DNA of 64,000 nucleotides, from positions 310,001 to 374,000 of the forward strand of contig LT599017.1 in NCBI GenBank assembly GCA_900079765.1. The letters are read 5' to 3'. The notes beneath the pieces are model-generated. The model was not told where the DNA came from. It did no database searches and saw only the letters and a list, made by a program, of their open reading frames with translations. The position numbers and the translations under genes were made by a program. Origin of the DNA: an uncultured Eubacteriales bacterium (GTDB lineage: Bacteria > Bacillota > Clostridia > Oscillospirales > Oscillospiraceae). Shown piece after piece: positions 34,141 through 44,200 of this stretch (its first letter is position 1; the number at the start of each line of letters is the position of its first letter).

Positions 34141-35492
34141 GGCGTTTCCTCCTCATGCGCGGGGGTTTCCGTCCTCCGCTGGGTCTCCTGGCGCTGCCGG
34201 AAGGGGGCGGGCAAATACTCGTCTGGGTCGCCCTCGCCCGACATATACTGCATGCGCTCTCGCATTTTAAAAATACAGTCCTCCTCGCTGGCCCGGCCCA
34301 GGACCACGTCCTCGGCAAAAGCCCGGCAAGAGGGGGCCCCGCAGGAGCCGCAGTGGAGACCGGGAAGCTGCTCTTCCAGGGCCTGTATCTTTTTCAGTTT
34401 CTCCATCGCTACGGCCCGGTCCTCGTCCAGGACCAGGGCGGGTACGTGCTGGAGCTCTACGTCGATGTTGACGATCTCCCGGTCCTCCCCCTGGAGGGTG
34501 AACCTGTTGCGGGAGACGGGAAGACCCTTCATCAGTTTTTTGACCCGCATCCGGGCCGCATAGGGGTTTTCCACCGTGAGACAGCCCCCCACGCAGCCCT
34601 GGACGCAGGCGTTCAATTCGATAAAGTCCGCCTCGGGAAGTCGGCCATCCTCAATCTCCTCCAGCATGCGGATAACGTTCTGAATCCCGTCCACGGCCAC
34701 GTAGCGCTGACCCATCCGGGCGGCGGACTCACCCCCGCAGCAGGCCCAGCCTACCCCCATGATGCCGGCGGAGGAGAGGGGCTTAAGGGGCTGGTTCTGG
34801 AGTTTGCGCATGGGGGAGAGGAGCTTGAGGTACACGTCCCGGATGGCAAATGACCCGTCCAGCACGCGCTGGTGGAGGGCGGAGGGAGCACGGGCGGCGG
34901 TGACCTTGGCGGAGCAGGGGACGATGGAGAAGACCCCAATCTCCTCCGGCTTTAGCCCCGTCTTTTCCACCGCCTCCCGCCGGGCCAGTATGGCTGAGAG
35001 CTCCACCGGCGTGACCACAGGGGCAATATTGGGGATGAGCTTTGGAAAGCGCATCCGGATGAGGTGGAGGACGGTGGGGCAGGCAGAGCTGATCTGGGGC
35101 ATGACGCAGTGGGCCCCGGCGGAGATACACTGGCGCTGGTAGTCGGAGAGGAGCTCAGCTCCCTTGGCTACCTCGTATACATCGTGAAAGCCGATTTCCA
35201 GCAGGCCGTTGAGGATAAGGTCGATATCGTCCATGTTCTGAAACTGCCCGTAGAGGGCCGGCTCGGGCAGGGCGATGCAGTATTTAAATGTAGAGAGGCC
35301 GTCCAGCGGGTCGCTCACCGATTTGATGGCCTTGTGGGGGCACAGGCGGATGCAGGTGCCGCAATCGATACACCGTACGTTGAGGATGGCGGCTTTCCCG
35401 TTGCGGACCCGGATGGCTTCGGTGGGGCAGCCCTTGATGCAGGTGGTGCAGCCCCGGCAGCGGTTGTACTCAAGCACGACCGAGTGCTTCAT
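34137..35492 (-). CDS. HydS-like [FeFe]-hydrogenase-related sensor protein
   Basis: 451 residues. Two N-terminal ferredoxin clusters (CRGCTTCIKGCP, CIDCGTCIRLCP), then a degenerate H-cluster domain: L1 is SSACPTV (the proton-shuttle Cys of TSCCP is Ala, the next Cys kept), L2 VPCSAK, L3 NACVQGCVGGC. The C-terminus adds a four-Cys FeS domain (CGSCGAPSC ending EEDC) like that of RnfB, then a Pro/Glu/Arg-rich tail. Loss of the shuttle Cys is the hallmark of sensory HydS enzymes with low turnover. It lacks the NADH/2Fe-2S modules of HydA. Central gene of the upstream operon; H2 or redox sensing is inference. Confidence 0.85.
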   Translation of the reverse strand: MKHSVVLEYNRCRGCTTCIKGCPTEAIRVRNGKAAILNVRCIDCGTCIRLCPHKAIKSVSDPLDGLSTFKYCIALPEPALYGQFQNMDDIDLILNGLLEIGFHDVYEVAKGAELLSDYQRQCISAGAHCVMPQISSACPTVLHLIRMRFPKLIPNIAPVVTPVELSAILARREAVEKTGLKPEEIGVFSIVPCSAKVTAARAPSALHQRVLDGSFAIRDVYLKLLSPMRKLQNQPLKPLSSAGIMGVGWACCGGESAARMGQRYVAVDGIQNVIRMLEEIEDGRLPEADFIELNACVQGCVGGCLTVENPYAARMRVKKLMKGLPVSRNRFTLQGEDREIVNIDVELQHVPALVLDEDRAVAMEKLKKIQALEEQLPGLHCGSCGAPSCRAFAEDVVLGRASEEDCIFKMRERMQYMSGEGDPDEYLPAPFRQRQETQRRTETPAHEEETP

Positions 35493-35568
35493 GTTCTCGC
35501 CTCCGTTTTGATGACACTCAGGGTGAATCTGAGAATTGGCGGCGTGGCAATCATTTTTCAGATTGGCC

Positions 35569-35991
35569 CTAAGGAATGTCGACGCGCATGGTGACGGTGG
35601 TGCCCACGCCCACTGTGGACGCTATACTCATCTCGTCGGCGTAGCGTTTCATGTTGGGCAACCCCATGCCCGCACCGAAACCCAGGTCCCGGGCCAGCTC
35701 CCCGGCGGTGGAGAAACCCTCCTCCATGGCCTGAGGAATATCGGCGATGCCGGGGCCGGTGTCGGAGAGACGGATGGTGACGTGGTCCAGGGCGATCTCC
35801 ACCTCGGCGTTACCGCCGTCGGCATGGATAACCATGTTGATCTCACCCTCATACATACAAATGGAGCAGCGACGGACGATATCGGGAGGAAGGTCCAGTT
35901 TTTTGAGGGTCAGTTTCATCTTGCTGGAGGCTTCTCCCGCGCCCACCAGGTCCCCGCCCTCCACGTGATAATGTAGCAGAATGGGTTCCAT
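35569..35991 (-). CDS. HATPase_c anti-sigma-like ATP-binding protein
   Basis: 140 residues. LSDTGPGI (G1 box), FGAGMGLPNMKRYAD (G2 box) and TVGVGTTVTM define a lone GHKL ATPase domain like SpoIIAB/RsbW, without His phosphoacceptor. ATG at 35991 lies 5 bases after the DRTGG stop, with GGGGGGA upstream. Could phosphorylate a protein partner in the sensing operon; no anti-anti-sigma protein is present nearby. Confidence 0.82.
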   Translation of the reverse strand: MEPILLHYHVEGGDLVGAGEASSKMKLTLKKLDLPPDIVRRCSICMYEGEINMVIHADGGNAEVEIALDHVTIRLSDTGPGIADIPQAMEEGFSTAGELARDLGFGAGMGLPNMKRYADEMSIASTVGVGTTVTMRVDIP

Positions 35992-35996
35992 GCGCG

Positions 35997-36338
35997 CTAG
36001 TCCCCCCTCAAGCCGCCCTGATAGAGAAGGCCGCAGGCTGTGTACATCCGTAGGGGGGAGGTCATAACTACGATGCCCCTGTTCCGGGCCAGTTCCAGAA
36101 TGTCGTCCCCCGGCACCTTGCCCCGGACGAAGGCCACGCACTTGATCTCCACCATGTCGGCGGTACGGATGACCTGGGGGTTCACGAGTCCCGTGAGGAG
36201 GAGGGCCTGATCCTTGACGTAAGCCAGTACGTCGCTCATGAAGTCGCTGCCGCAGGCGGCGAAGACCTCGTGCTCCAGCTCTTCTTCGCCGCAGAGCACG
36301 GTGGCGTTCAGAATGTCCCTAATCTCGCGCAGTTTCAT
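35997..36338 (-). CDS. DRTGG domain protein (first of two)
   Basis: 113 residues: MKLREIRDILNATVL start, CGSDFMSDVLAYV and LLLTGLVNPQVIRTADMVEIKCVAFVRGK, read in parts, match DRTGG-domain proteins. First gene of the sensing operon. Start set at 36338, 8 bases after GGAGG; the upstream ATG (36344) is only two bases from it. Distant paralogue of 33796-34140. Function unknown; homologues co-occur with HydS and PHP genes. Confidence 0.8.
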   Translation of the reverse strand: MKLREIRDILNATVLCGEEELEHEVFAACGSDFMSDVLAYVKDQALLLTGLVNPQVIRTADMVEIKCVAFVRGKVPGDDILELARNRGIVVMTSPLRMYTACGLLYQGGLRGD

Positions 36339-36360
36339 AGGCATTGCCTCCGTTTTTGTA

Positions 36361-36379
36361 AGGTTAACCTATTGTATCA
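36361..36379 (-). promoter_or_regulatory. Promoter -10 and palindrome of the sensing operon
   Basis: Extended -10 TGATACAAT on the minus strand (36379-36371) followed immediately by the perfect 10-bp palindrome AGGTTAACCT (36361-36370), which would sit at the transcription start. No good -35 at 17 bp. Confidence 0.5.
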
Positions 36380-36461
36380 TACTTCCGGAGAAATAAAAGT
36401 ATTGTTCAAAAAAACATAAATACTGTAAAAGTGGGGGGCGTATTTTAGAGGACTCCCACAA

Positions 36462-36490
36462 TTGACACTTTTCAAACCCTCCGATATAAT
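36462..36490 (+). promoter_or_regulatory. serC promoter (consensus)
   Basis: TTGACA, 17-bp spacer, TATAAT: a perfect sigma-A consensus, 175 bases upstream of the serC ATG. Confidence 0.9.
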
Positions 36491-36525
36491 ATGTCTAATA
36501 CTTTATCAAATTAAAGTAGAGAGCG

Positions 36526-36576
36526 GCCGCGGAGTGCCGTGGCCGGTCGGGTCACGGAAGACTCCGGGGCTTTTTT
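36526..36576 (+). terminator. Leader terminator (putative attenuator) upstream of serC
   Basis: GCCGCGGAGT (36526-36535) pairs with ACTCCGGGGC (36561-36570), one mismatch, enclosing a CCGTG/CACGG hairpin, then TTTTTT. Lies between the promoter and serC, so read-through must be controlled. No known riboswitch or T-box consensus is recognised. Confidence 0.75.
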
Positions 36577-36664
36577 ATTCTCATGAATTTTGTCTGGGGC
36601 ACAAAAATTTTTCACCCCGGGCGGGATTTAACAGCACCACTCAAAAATGGAAAGGGTGACTCAA

Positions 36665-37750
36665 ATGTCAGACCAGCGCGTATTCAATTTCTCTGCGGGC
36701 CCGTCCATGCTTCCTCTGGAGGCGTTGGAGAGGGCGGGAGCCGAAATCACCAATTATCAGGGCTCCGGGATGTCAGTTATGGAGATGAGTCACCGATCTA
36801 AAGTCTTCGACAAGATTTTTGTGGATACGAAAACCAAGCTCCGTAAGCTCATGAATATACCAGAGGAGTACGAGATCCTCTTCCTCCAGGGGGGGGCGTC
36901 GGCACAATTTTCCATGGTTCCCCTCAATTTGATGGGGCGCACCGGGAAAGCAGACTACGCCGTCACCGGCAACTTCGCCGCCATCGCCTACAAAGAGGCC
37001 AAAAAGTATGGCACGGTGAACCTGGCCGCCTCCTCTGAGGACAAGAACCACAGCTATATCCCGGCCCAGGAGGAACTGAAACTGGACCTCGAGGCCAGCT
37101 ACTTCTACTACTGCGCCAACAACACCATTTACGGCACCGAGTGGCAATACGTCCCCGAGACGGGGGAGGTACCCCTGGTGTGCGACATGTCCTCCGACAT
37201 CCTGTCCCGGCAGGTGGACGTAAGTAAATATGGTATCATCTTCGCGGGGGCGCAGAAGAATATGGCTCCTGCAGGGCTCACCGTCGTCATTATCCGCAAG
37301 GACCTGGCGGGGGGCGCGTTCCCCTATACGCCCCTGATGATGGATTACAAGCTGATGATCGATAAGGACTCCATGTACAACACGCCCCCCTGCTGGTGCA
37401 TCTACATGCTGGGGCTGACTCTCGACTGGCTGGAAGGCAAGGGCGGTGTCGCCGGTATGGAGAAGATCAAGGGCGGCAAGGCGGCCATGCTGTACGAGAC
37501 GCTGGATTCTTCCCGCCTCTTCACCTGTGCTGCCCGGGTGGGCAGCCGCTCCGACATGAACGTGACCTTCCGCAGCGGGGACGAGGCGCTGGACGCCAAG
37601 TTTGTCTCCGAGGCCACTGCCGCCGGGTTCACGAACCTCAAGGGACACCGGAACGTGGGGGGCATGCGGGCATCCATTTATAACGCCATGCCCACCGAGG
37701 GTGTTGAAAAGCTGTGCGACTTCATCCGCGCGTTTGACAAAAATAACTGA
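36665..37750 (+). CDS. serC: Phosphoserine aminotransferase
   Basis: PLP enzyme converting 3-phosphohydroxypyruvate plus glutamate to phosphoserine, step 2 of serine synthesis. 361 residues. VFNFSAGPSMLP N-terminus, FLQGGASAQF, CDMSSDILSR and the PLP-binding Lys in IIFAGAQKNMAPAG are canonical. Starts at 36665 with AAAGGGTG upstream. Twelve codon-length bases separate it from the dehydrogenase gene, so serC-serA are one transcript under the attenuated leader. A serB phosphatase is not present. Confidence 0.96.
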   Translation: MSDQRVFNFSAGPSMLPLEALERAGAEITNYQGSGMSVMEMSHRSKVFDKIFVDTKTKLRKLMNIPEEYEILFLQGGASAQFSMVPLNLMGRTGKADYAVTGNFAAIAYKEAKKYGTVNLAASSEDKNHSYIPAQEELKLDLEASYFYYCANNTIYGTEWQYVPETGEVPLVCDMSSDILSRQVDVSKYGIIFAGAQKNMAPAGLTVVIIRKDLAGGAFPYTPLMMDYKLMIDKDSMYNTPPCWCIYMLGLTLDWLEGKGGVAGMEKIKGGKAAMLYETLDSSRLFTCAARVGSRSDMNVTFRSGDEALDAKFVSEATAAGFTNLKGHRNVGGMRASIYNAMPTEGVEKLCDFIRAFDKNN

Positions 37751-37761
37751 GGAGGGACGGC

Positions 37762-38931
37762 ATGTTCCGCGTTAAAACTTTAAATAAGATTGCCGCTGTA
37801 GGACTGGCCGAGCTGCCGGAGGAGCAGTTCACTGTGGGTGACGAGCTGGAGGGGGAGGACGGGATTCTGGTCCGCTCCGCCAAGCTTCACGACTATATGT
37901 TCCCGGAGAGTTTGCAGGCCATCGCCCGGGCGGGGGCCGGGGTGAACAACATTCCCATCGACAAGTGCAGCGAGGCGGGCGTGGTGGTCTTTAACACTCC
38001 CGGGGCCAACGCCAACGCCGTCAAGGAGCTGGTGATCTGCGCCATGCTAATGGCCTCCCGGGACATTGCGGGTGGGCTGGCCTGGGTGAAGGAGCAAGCG
38101 GCCTCCGGCGTGGAGGTGGCCGACGTGGTAGAGAAGGGCAAGGCGGCTTTCGTCGGCCCTGAGGTCTACCGCAAGCGGCTGGGCGTCATCGGCCTGGGGG
38201 CCATCGGAGCCCTGGTATGCAACGTGGCGCTGTCTTTGGGGATGGAGGTCTACGGGTATGATCCCTACCTCTCGGTGGACAATGCCTTGAGGCTGGACCG
38301 GCACATCCGGGTGGTGAAGACTGCCGAGGAGGTCTATCAGAACGCCGATTATATTTCTGTCCACGTGCCCTACATGGCGGACACCAAGGGCTTTATCAAC
38401 GCAGCCGCCATTGGGAAGATGCGGGATGGGGTGCGTATCATCAATCTGGCCCGGGGCGAGCTGGTGAACGACGACGACATCCTCGCCGCCCTGGAGAGCG
38501 GCAAGGTAGCCCGGTACGTGACCGACTTCCCCACCACGCGGCTTACTTTGGCGGCGGGTGTAGTGGCGCTGCCCCACCTGGGGGCGTCCACCCCCGAGAG
38601 CGAGGATAACTGCGCCGTCATGGCGGCCCAAGAGCTGAGGGACTATTTGGAGAATGGCAACATCAAAAACAGCGTTAACCTGCCCACCCTGGAGCAGGAG
38701 TGGAGTGGCATCGCCCGGCTGTGTATCATCCACCACAATATCCCCGGTACGATCGCCGCCATTACCAGCGTGCTCTCCAAGGAGCGCGTCAACGTGGAGA
38801 ATATGACCAACAAGTCCAAGAAGGACTACGCCTATACGGTGGTAGACATCAACGCCAAGATTGGCGGGGCACTGGTTGAGGAGATCAAGGGCATCGATGG
38901 CGTACTGCGGATACGGGTGCTGGAGCGGTAA
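37762..38931 (+). CDS. serA: D-3-phosphoglycerate dehydrogenase with ACT domain
   Basis: NAD-dependent first step of serine synthesis. 389 residues, short form. Substrate-binding start with RSAKLHDYMFP and RAGAGVNNIPID, Rossmann motif GVIGLGAIGALV, catalytic Arg in INLARGELV, Glu in the following ITDF-like VTDFP segment and His in LPHLGASTPES. The C-terminal ~70 residues (HHNIPGTIAAITSVLS) form an ACT domain that usually mediates serine feedback. Confidence 0.93.
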   Translation: MFRVKTLNKIAAVGLAELPEEQFTVGDELEGEDGILVRSAKLHDYMFPESLQAIARAGAGVNNIPIDKCSEAGVVVFNTPGANANAVKELVICAMLMASRDIAGGLAWVKEQAASGVEVADVVEKGKAAFVGPEVYRKRLGVIGLGAIGALVCNVALSLGMEVYGYDPYLSVDNALRLDRHIRVVKTAEEVYQNADYISVHVPYMADTKGFINAAAIGKMRDGVRIINLARGELVNDDDILAALESGKVARYVTDFPTTRLTLAAGVVALPHLGASTPESEDNCAVMAAQELRDYLENGNIKNSVNLPTLEQEWSGIARLCIIHHNIPGTIAAITSVLSKERVNVENMTNKSKKDYAYTVVDINAKIGGALVEEIKGIDGVLRIRVLER

Positions 38932-38949
38932 AGATAGGATTTTAGAAGG

Positions 38950-38986
38950 AAAAGATCCCCGCGGACTCTCGTCCGCGGGGATCTTT
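38950..38986. terminator. Terminator after serA
   Basis: 17-bp perfect stem (38950-38966 with 38970-38986, TCTC-type loop) with flanking A and T runs; can also serve the converging response-regulator gene. Confidence 0.85.
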
Positions 38987-39030
38987 TCCTGGGCGGGACG
39001 GCGGGGAAACTGCGGGCGGACAATTGAAAA

Positions 39031-39615
39031 TTACCGCATCCGCCTTGACCACAGATGCAAAAGCTCGCCCCGGTTTTTTACGCCAAGCTTTTTATATACG
39101 TTGGTTTTTTGATTCGCAATGGTTTTATGAGAGGACGACGCGTAGGTATCGTTATCAAGAATCGCGTCAAATACGGCGCGCTCGGCCGGAGAGAGCCGCG
39201 CAAGTATCAGCGAATTAATCAGGTAGAGCTCGGGCGTATGCCCGCTTAAAGTTTTTCGGACAGTGTCCGCTATGATATTAAACTGGCTTTTAAACACATA
39301 GCCTGACGCCATGCTCTTTACGCACGAATCCACTACTGTTTGAGGATTTTCATAAGCGGTCAGTATGATTACCTGAGCGTCCGTCCGGCGGCATATTTCG
39401 CGCGACGCCGCGACGCCTTCAAGGCCCGAAACCGAAAGACTCAAATCCATCAATACGATGTCCGGCTGTAGCTCACAGCAAAGACGAATCGCGTCATCCT
39501 TGTTGGACGCGTGGCAGACCAGTTCAAGATCAGGCTCGTGTTCCGCCATGCGCCTGATAAGGAATGCAAAATCCGGGTCGTCATCCGCCAACATAAAGCG
39601 GATTTTATCTTTCAT
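39031..39615 (-). CDS. NarL/LuxR-type response regulator
   Basis: 194 residues. Receiver domain with acidic triad ADDDPD, phosphoacceptor Asp57 in IVLMDLSLS and Thr/Lys positions LTAYE and VFKSQ. The C-terminal domain has LSPAERAVFDAIL and TIANQKTNVYKKLGV, a LuxR-type HTH. Start codon overlaps the kinase stop by 4 bases. May control the adjacent divergent surface-protein gene (inference). Confidence 0.9.
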   Translation of the reverse strand: MKDKIRFMLADDDPDFAFLIRRMAEHEPDLELVCHASNKDDAIRLCCELQPDIVLMDLSLSVSGLEGVAASREICRRTDAQVIILTAYENPQTVVDSCVKSMASGYVFKSQFNIIADTVRKTLSGHTPELYLINSLILARLSPAERAVFDAILDNDTYASSSHKTIANQKTNVYKKLGVKNRGELLHLWSRRMR

Positions 39616-41006
39616 AGAAGATCCCCCATCCTCATACGCCTCTGCTTGGGGAAATACAGGGAAAATACGGCACCTTCGCCCTCTTTGCTCTGTACGTCGA
39701 TATAACCATTGTGCCGTTTCATCACGTTAAAACAATACGCCAGCCCCAGGCCAAAGTGGGTATTGGATGTTTTCGTGCTAAAGTAGGGCTCAAAAAGCTG
39801 CCGCAAATTCTCCCGTGGAATACCGCAGCCGCTATCCTGAACATGCAGCACAAAATATTTCCGGGAGGTGGTCGCCTCAAAGGTGAACGCGATCGTTCCG
39901 CTCCGGTTCATCGCCTCGGTCGCATTGGCAATCAGGTTATTGAGAACCTCAACAATATGGCCCTTATCGCATAGGACCACCTCGTCGCCGCACAGGACAT
40001 TAAAGTTGATTTCGTCCCCTGCGTATTCCCTGCACAGTTCGATGGAGCTTTCAACAAGCTCCCTCATAACGCATGGTTCCCGCTCGAGCAATATATCGCT
40101 TGAATAGAGCCGCGTTTTTTGAACGAAACGCTTTAAATGTTCCACGGACCTACCGATAATCTCCATTTCCTCGGGCGTTTCCCCATTTAATTGCGTTGTC
40201 AGGTTTTCCATGCACCATTCGATTTTGGTCACTTCACTTTTCAGGATATGGCTTGTGTAGCGGGCGCCCTTGTCAATATCCTGATTGGACACGTCCCATT
40301 TATATGGCTCGCCCCTGAGGCGGAGGCCCATCATTCCCTCTCGAAACGCTGCGGCAATATAGAAGGCCACAATCGTACCCATCAGGTACACGTTCCCCTG
40401 CCAAGCCTTAAAGAACGCCTCCAGCCTCAAGGGATGGATCACAAATATCGTAATCAGCCAAAACCATACGGGAGGTAACACGACAAGGCTGATTCTCCGC
40501 TTTTCGCGGCGTTTTGCAGTCCATTTTTCGCATACCACTGCTTTAATCATGAAAACCGTGGTTAGAACTCCATATGTAAGATTATAAGCGCTCATGGTGT
40601 ACCAGAAGAATAGGCTGGTATGTTGCAGCTCCCTTGTCATATGCGGAGGGAAAACCAGCATCAGCGGCAGCGGAAGGCATAGCGCCAGGGTTTGAAAAAT
40701 TCGGAATCTCCGCGGGTGTACGGTATGGTATTCATAAAAGTAAAGTGCAAATATAAACAGGCAGGGCATGACAAAATCATATAAAATTGCAGTCATGATA
40801 CTGTAGCCGCCCTCGGCAAACAGTTCAAAGTATGGGGCGTTGATTTGCTCCATAAGCCGGGGGGCAACATCGTAGAAGAGGTACTCCTTGAACGGCCCCA
40901 AACTGAAAAGCAGGCCGCTGACGGCGCACCATCGATTGGTTTTGCTTCGCCTGTCTGAAAGGTATATGACAAGAGAGAGCAGCCAAAGCAATGCAGTAAA
41001 TATCAT
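39612..41006 (-). CDS. Multipass membrane sensor histidine kinase
   Basis: 464 residues. About seven hydrophobic segments cover residues 1-235. A candidate H-box SHILKSEVTKIEW follows, then N box NNLIANATEAMNRSG, G1 DSGCGIP, F box YFSTK and G2 HFGLGLAYC. The 7TM-like sensor half has no recognised ligand domain. The start at 41006 has AGGGGG 8 bases upstream. Transcribed away from the giant surface-protein gene. Confidence 0.9.
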   Translation of the reverse strand: MIFTALLWLLSLVIYLSDRRSKTNRWCAVSGLLFSLGPFKEYLFYDVAPRLMEQINAPYFELFAEGGYSIMTAILYDFVMPCLFIFALYFYEYHTVHPRRFRIFQTLALCLPLPLMLVFPPHMTRELQHTSLFFWYTMSAYNLTYGVLTTVFMIKAVVCEKWTAKRREKRRISLVVLPPVWFWLITIFVIHPLRLEAFFKAWQGNVYLMGTIVAFYIAAAFREGMMGLRLRGEPYKWDVSNQDIDKGARYTSHILKSEVTKIEWCMENLTTQLNGETPEEMEIIGRSVEHLKRFVQKTRLYSSDILLEREPCVMRELVESSIELCREYAGDEINFNVLCGDEVVLCDKGHIVEVLNNLIANATEAMNRSGTIAFTFEATTSRKYFVLHVQDSGCGIPRENLRQLFEPYFSTKTSNTHFGLGLAYCFNVMKRHNGYIDVQSKEGEGAVFSLYFPKQRRMRMGDLL

Positions 41007-41287
41007 AGAAGCCCCCTGCATATGGTAATTTAAGCTTGTTACACATTATATAATATCAGCTCATAAAAGTCATTAGAATGATTCGCTTAATAGGCATTTT
41101 TTTGAAAGGAGAGTCTATATATCCAGCCGTATTCTCCACAGTCCTTAAAAGACTGCTATTCCTAATATTTATAGGAACACGGCTCAATACTGGTATGCTA
41201 AAATATAGAAGTATAGGTATGCCAATAAATGGAACGAGACGCAGCTGGCTGCCGCGCTTTGTCCACGACCACATGAGGAGGATAATT
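41007..41287. promoter_or_regulatory. Divergent control region, kinase and giant surface protein
   Basis: AT-rich, unlike its neighbours. TATAAT at 41049-41054 lies within a near-symmetric TTATATAA block usable on both strands; for the kinase direction ATGACT lies 17 bp upstream of it. A GAGGAGG ribosome site is at about 41275-41281. Confidence 0.4.
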
Positions 41288-44200
41288 ATGCAGAGATACA
41301 AACGAGTTCTAGCGATCTTCCTGGCATTCTCCCTGCTACTGGGCATGACTGCGTTTCCCGTGGCCGCCGCTGTGGAAACCGTGTCGGACATGCCCGCCGA
41401 GACCGACTGGTCCTACGCCGCCCTGAAGGCCGCCATGGACAACGACCTGCTCCGCGGCAGCGGCGGCAAGGTCCAGCCCGAGGCCCTTTTGACCCGCAGC
41501 CAGCTGGCCGCGGTAGTGGTTCGGGCCTTTGGGGCCCAAGCCACATCTGATTTGGGCATCTATACCGATTTGGCCGCGTCGGCCTGGTATCACGACGATA
41601 TGGCCAGGGCTGTTGCCATGGGGGTACTCAACGGGAACGACGGCAAGCTCCGGCCGGAGGACAGCGTCACCCGGCAGGAGGCCTTTACCATCCTGGCCCG
41701 CGCCATGAAACTCTCAGGCGGCCCGGACTCCGCGCTGGCCTCCTATTCCGACAGGGCCGATGTTGCCCCCTGGGCGGAGGACGCCATGGCGTCCCTGGTC
41801 TCCGGCGGCTATATTCAGGGGAACGGCGCGAGTCTGAACCCTGCCGCTGTCATCACCCGGGCGGAGTTTGCCCAGGTGATGTATAAGCTCATCTTCTCTT
41901 ACATAGACAAGGCGGGGGCCTACGACAAGGTGGCCGAGGGTACCGTCATGGTCCGGGCGGACGGCGTGAAGCTCAAGGATGCCGCCGTCACCCACGATCT
42001 TATCCTGGGTGACGGTATTGGCTCCGGGGAAACAGCGCTGGACGGCGTGACCGTTGCCGGGCGCACCGTGATCCGGGGCGGCAGCGCTGTTCTCGTGCAG
42101 GGGAGTTCCAGCCTGGGGGCCGTCGTCATTGACAGACCTGCGGGCGGCATGGCGTTCAAGCTCCAGGACAAGGCGGCAGTGGGGAGCATTACGATCTGCT
42201 CCAACGGCGTGGCTCTCTCCGGCATTCCCAAGGGCACCAGCGTTACCGTGAATCAAGGCGTCACCGGGGCTACCCTGGAGGGGGTCGCCCTGCCCGAGGG
42301 CACCTCCTACGCGCCCGGAGCGGCCGTCGTCTCGGGCGGCGGGGGCGGCGGGAATCCCCCCGCTACCACTGTGGCGACCACCGCCATGACGGTCAACCCG
42401 GCGGCCCAAACCATAGCGGCGGGCGTATATAAGCTTCTCACCGTCACACGCAATACCGGCGCCAACGACGCCCTCACCTGGTCTAGCTCCGATGAGACGG
42501 TGGCCGTGGTGGACGCGGCCGGGAACGTGGGCGCGAAAAAGAGCGGCGAAGCCGTCATCGCCGTGCTGTCGGCCTCCGGCGTGGTGGCCTCCGCCACCGT
42601 TTACGTGCAGGAGCCGACGGAAGATGAGATCACCATCTCGGTCCCCGGCACCGTGCTGACCGGGGGCAGCTATAAAACAATCACCGTCGCCGTCAGTGTG
42701 GGTACGGGGGACTACACCCTCAACGGCGTCGCCGTGGGGACCCTTGAGACCCACGGCGGCGGCATCCACTCGGGCCATATCGACGGCGGCAGCGTGGGCA
42801 CCATCGACATCCAGGGCACACCCGAAGAGGGCAGCCGCGTACTGCTCTCCGGCGGCGCTGTGGTGGGGGAGGTCAACGTGGGCGAGTCGGCCAGCCAGGC
42901 GGCACTTGAGGTCGCGCAGGGCGACAGCGCCAGCGTGGGCAGCGTCACCGCCGCCGCCGCACTAACCGTCACGAACACCGTTGTCACCACGGGCATCACC
43001 ACCGCCAGCGGCATGAGCCTGGTGAACAGCATTACGCCTGTATTGAATACCACTGGCGCGCCGCCTGTTCCCGTCGCGTTGAACGGCTCCGCGGTGGGGA
43101 TTTTAAACGCGGGGGCTGCCGGCGGCACCACCATCAGTGCCGGGAGCGGCGGCGCGACCTTGCCTGCGGTGAACGCCTCCGGCAGCGTTACTACAGGGGC
43201 CAATGTGGGCGTGGGCACAATTGTCGCCTCGGGCAGCTCCGGCATCACCGCCAACGGCCCCGTGGGCAGCATTACGGGAGCGGCGGGCCCCGTCAGCCTG
43301 AATAACGCGGGCGGCACCTTGGTCAGTGCCAGCGCGGGCAGCGTCTCGGTCTCTGGGGCCTCCACGCCCGTGGTCTCGGGTCCGGTGACTTCGGGTATTA
43401 CCGTCAACGCCAACCCGGCCGGCAGCTCGGGCGTGACCGTGCTGGCGGGCAGTCCCCCCATCGTCACCGCCGGCTCGGGTACCGTGGGGCAGATCAGCGT
43501 GGGCGACAATGCTGCGCCAACCATCACCGCTGGTGCGCCCATCGGAGCCGTTTTGGTCACCGGTACCGCCGCGCCCACCGTGGGCGGTACCGCGCCGGTG
43601 AGCGCCGTGGTGTCCAGCTCCAGCGGGACTACGACGGTCGGCAATACCAATACCGCCGCCGTTCTGGCGACCGACACGGCAACGGTCAGCGGCGCAACTG
43701 CCCAGCCTGCCGTAGTCACGCTCCAGTCCATCGCCGTCACCGCCTATCCCGCCAAGCTGAATTACGCGGTAGGGAGCGCTGTGCTGGACACCACAGGCAT
43801 GGTGGTCACGGGGTACTATACCGTCACCGGGTTCGACGGCACCGTGTCCAGGGTGCTGACGAAGGATACGGACTACACCGTCGGTACCGTGGATATGTCC
43901 GGCGCGGGGACGAAGTTGGTTACGGTCACCACCACGGTCTCCGGTAAGACCGCCTCCTTCCCCGTCAGCGTGGTAGCGAAGGCCGTCGGCCTTGTGGCCG
44001 TCACCACGCTGCCCACGAAGCTGGTCTATGAAAAGGGAGAGGCGCTGAATGTGGCCGGCGGTGAGCTCACCGTGGTGTACACCAACTCAAACCTCTACCC
44101 CAATGAGGGCATTCTCCTGACCAATGAGATGGTGTTTGGATATAGCACGGACACTCCGGGCGTGCAGGCCCTTACGGTCACCTACTCCGGCAAGACCGCT

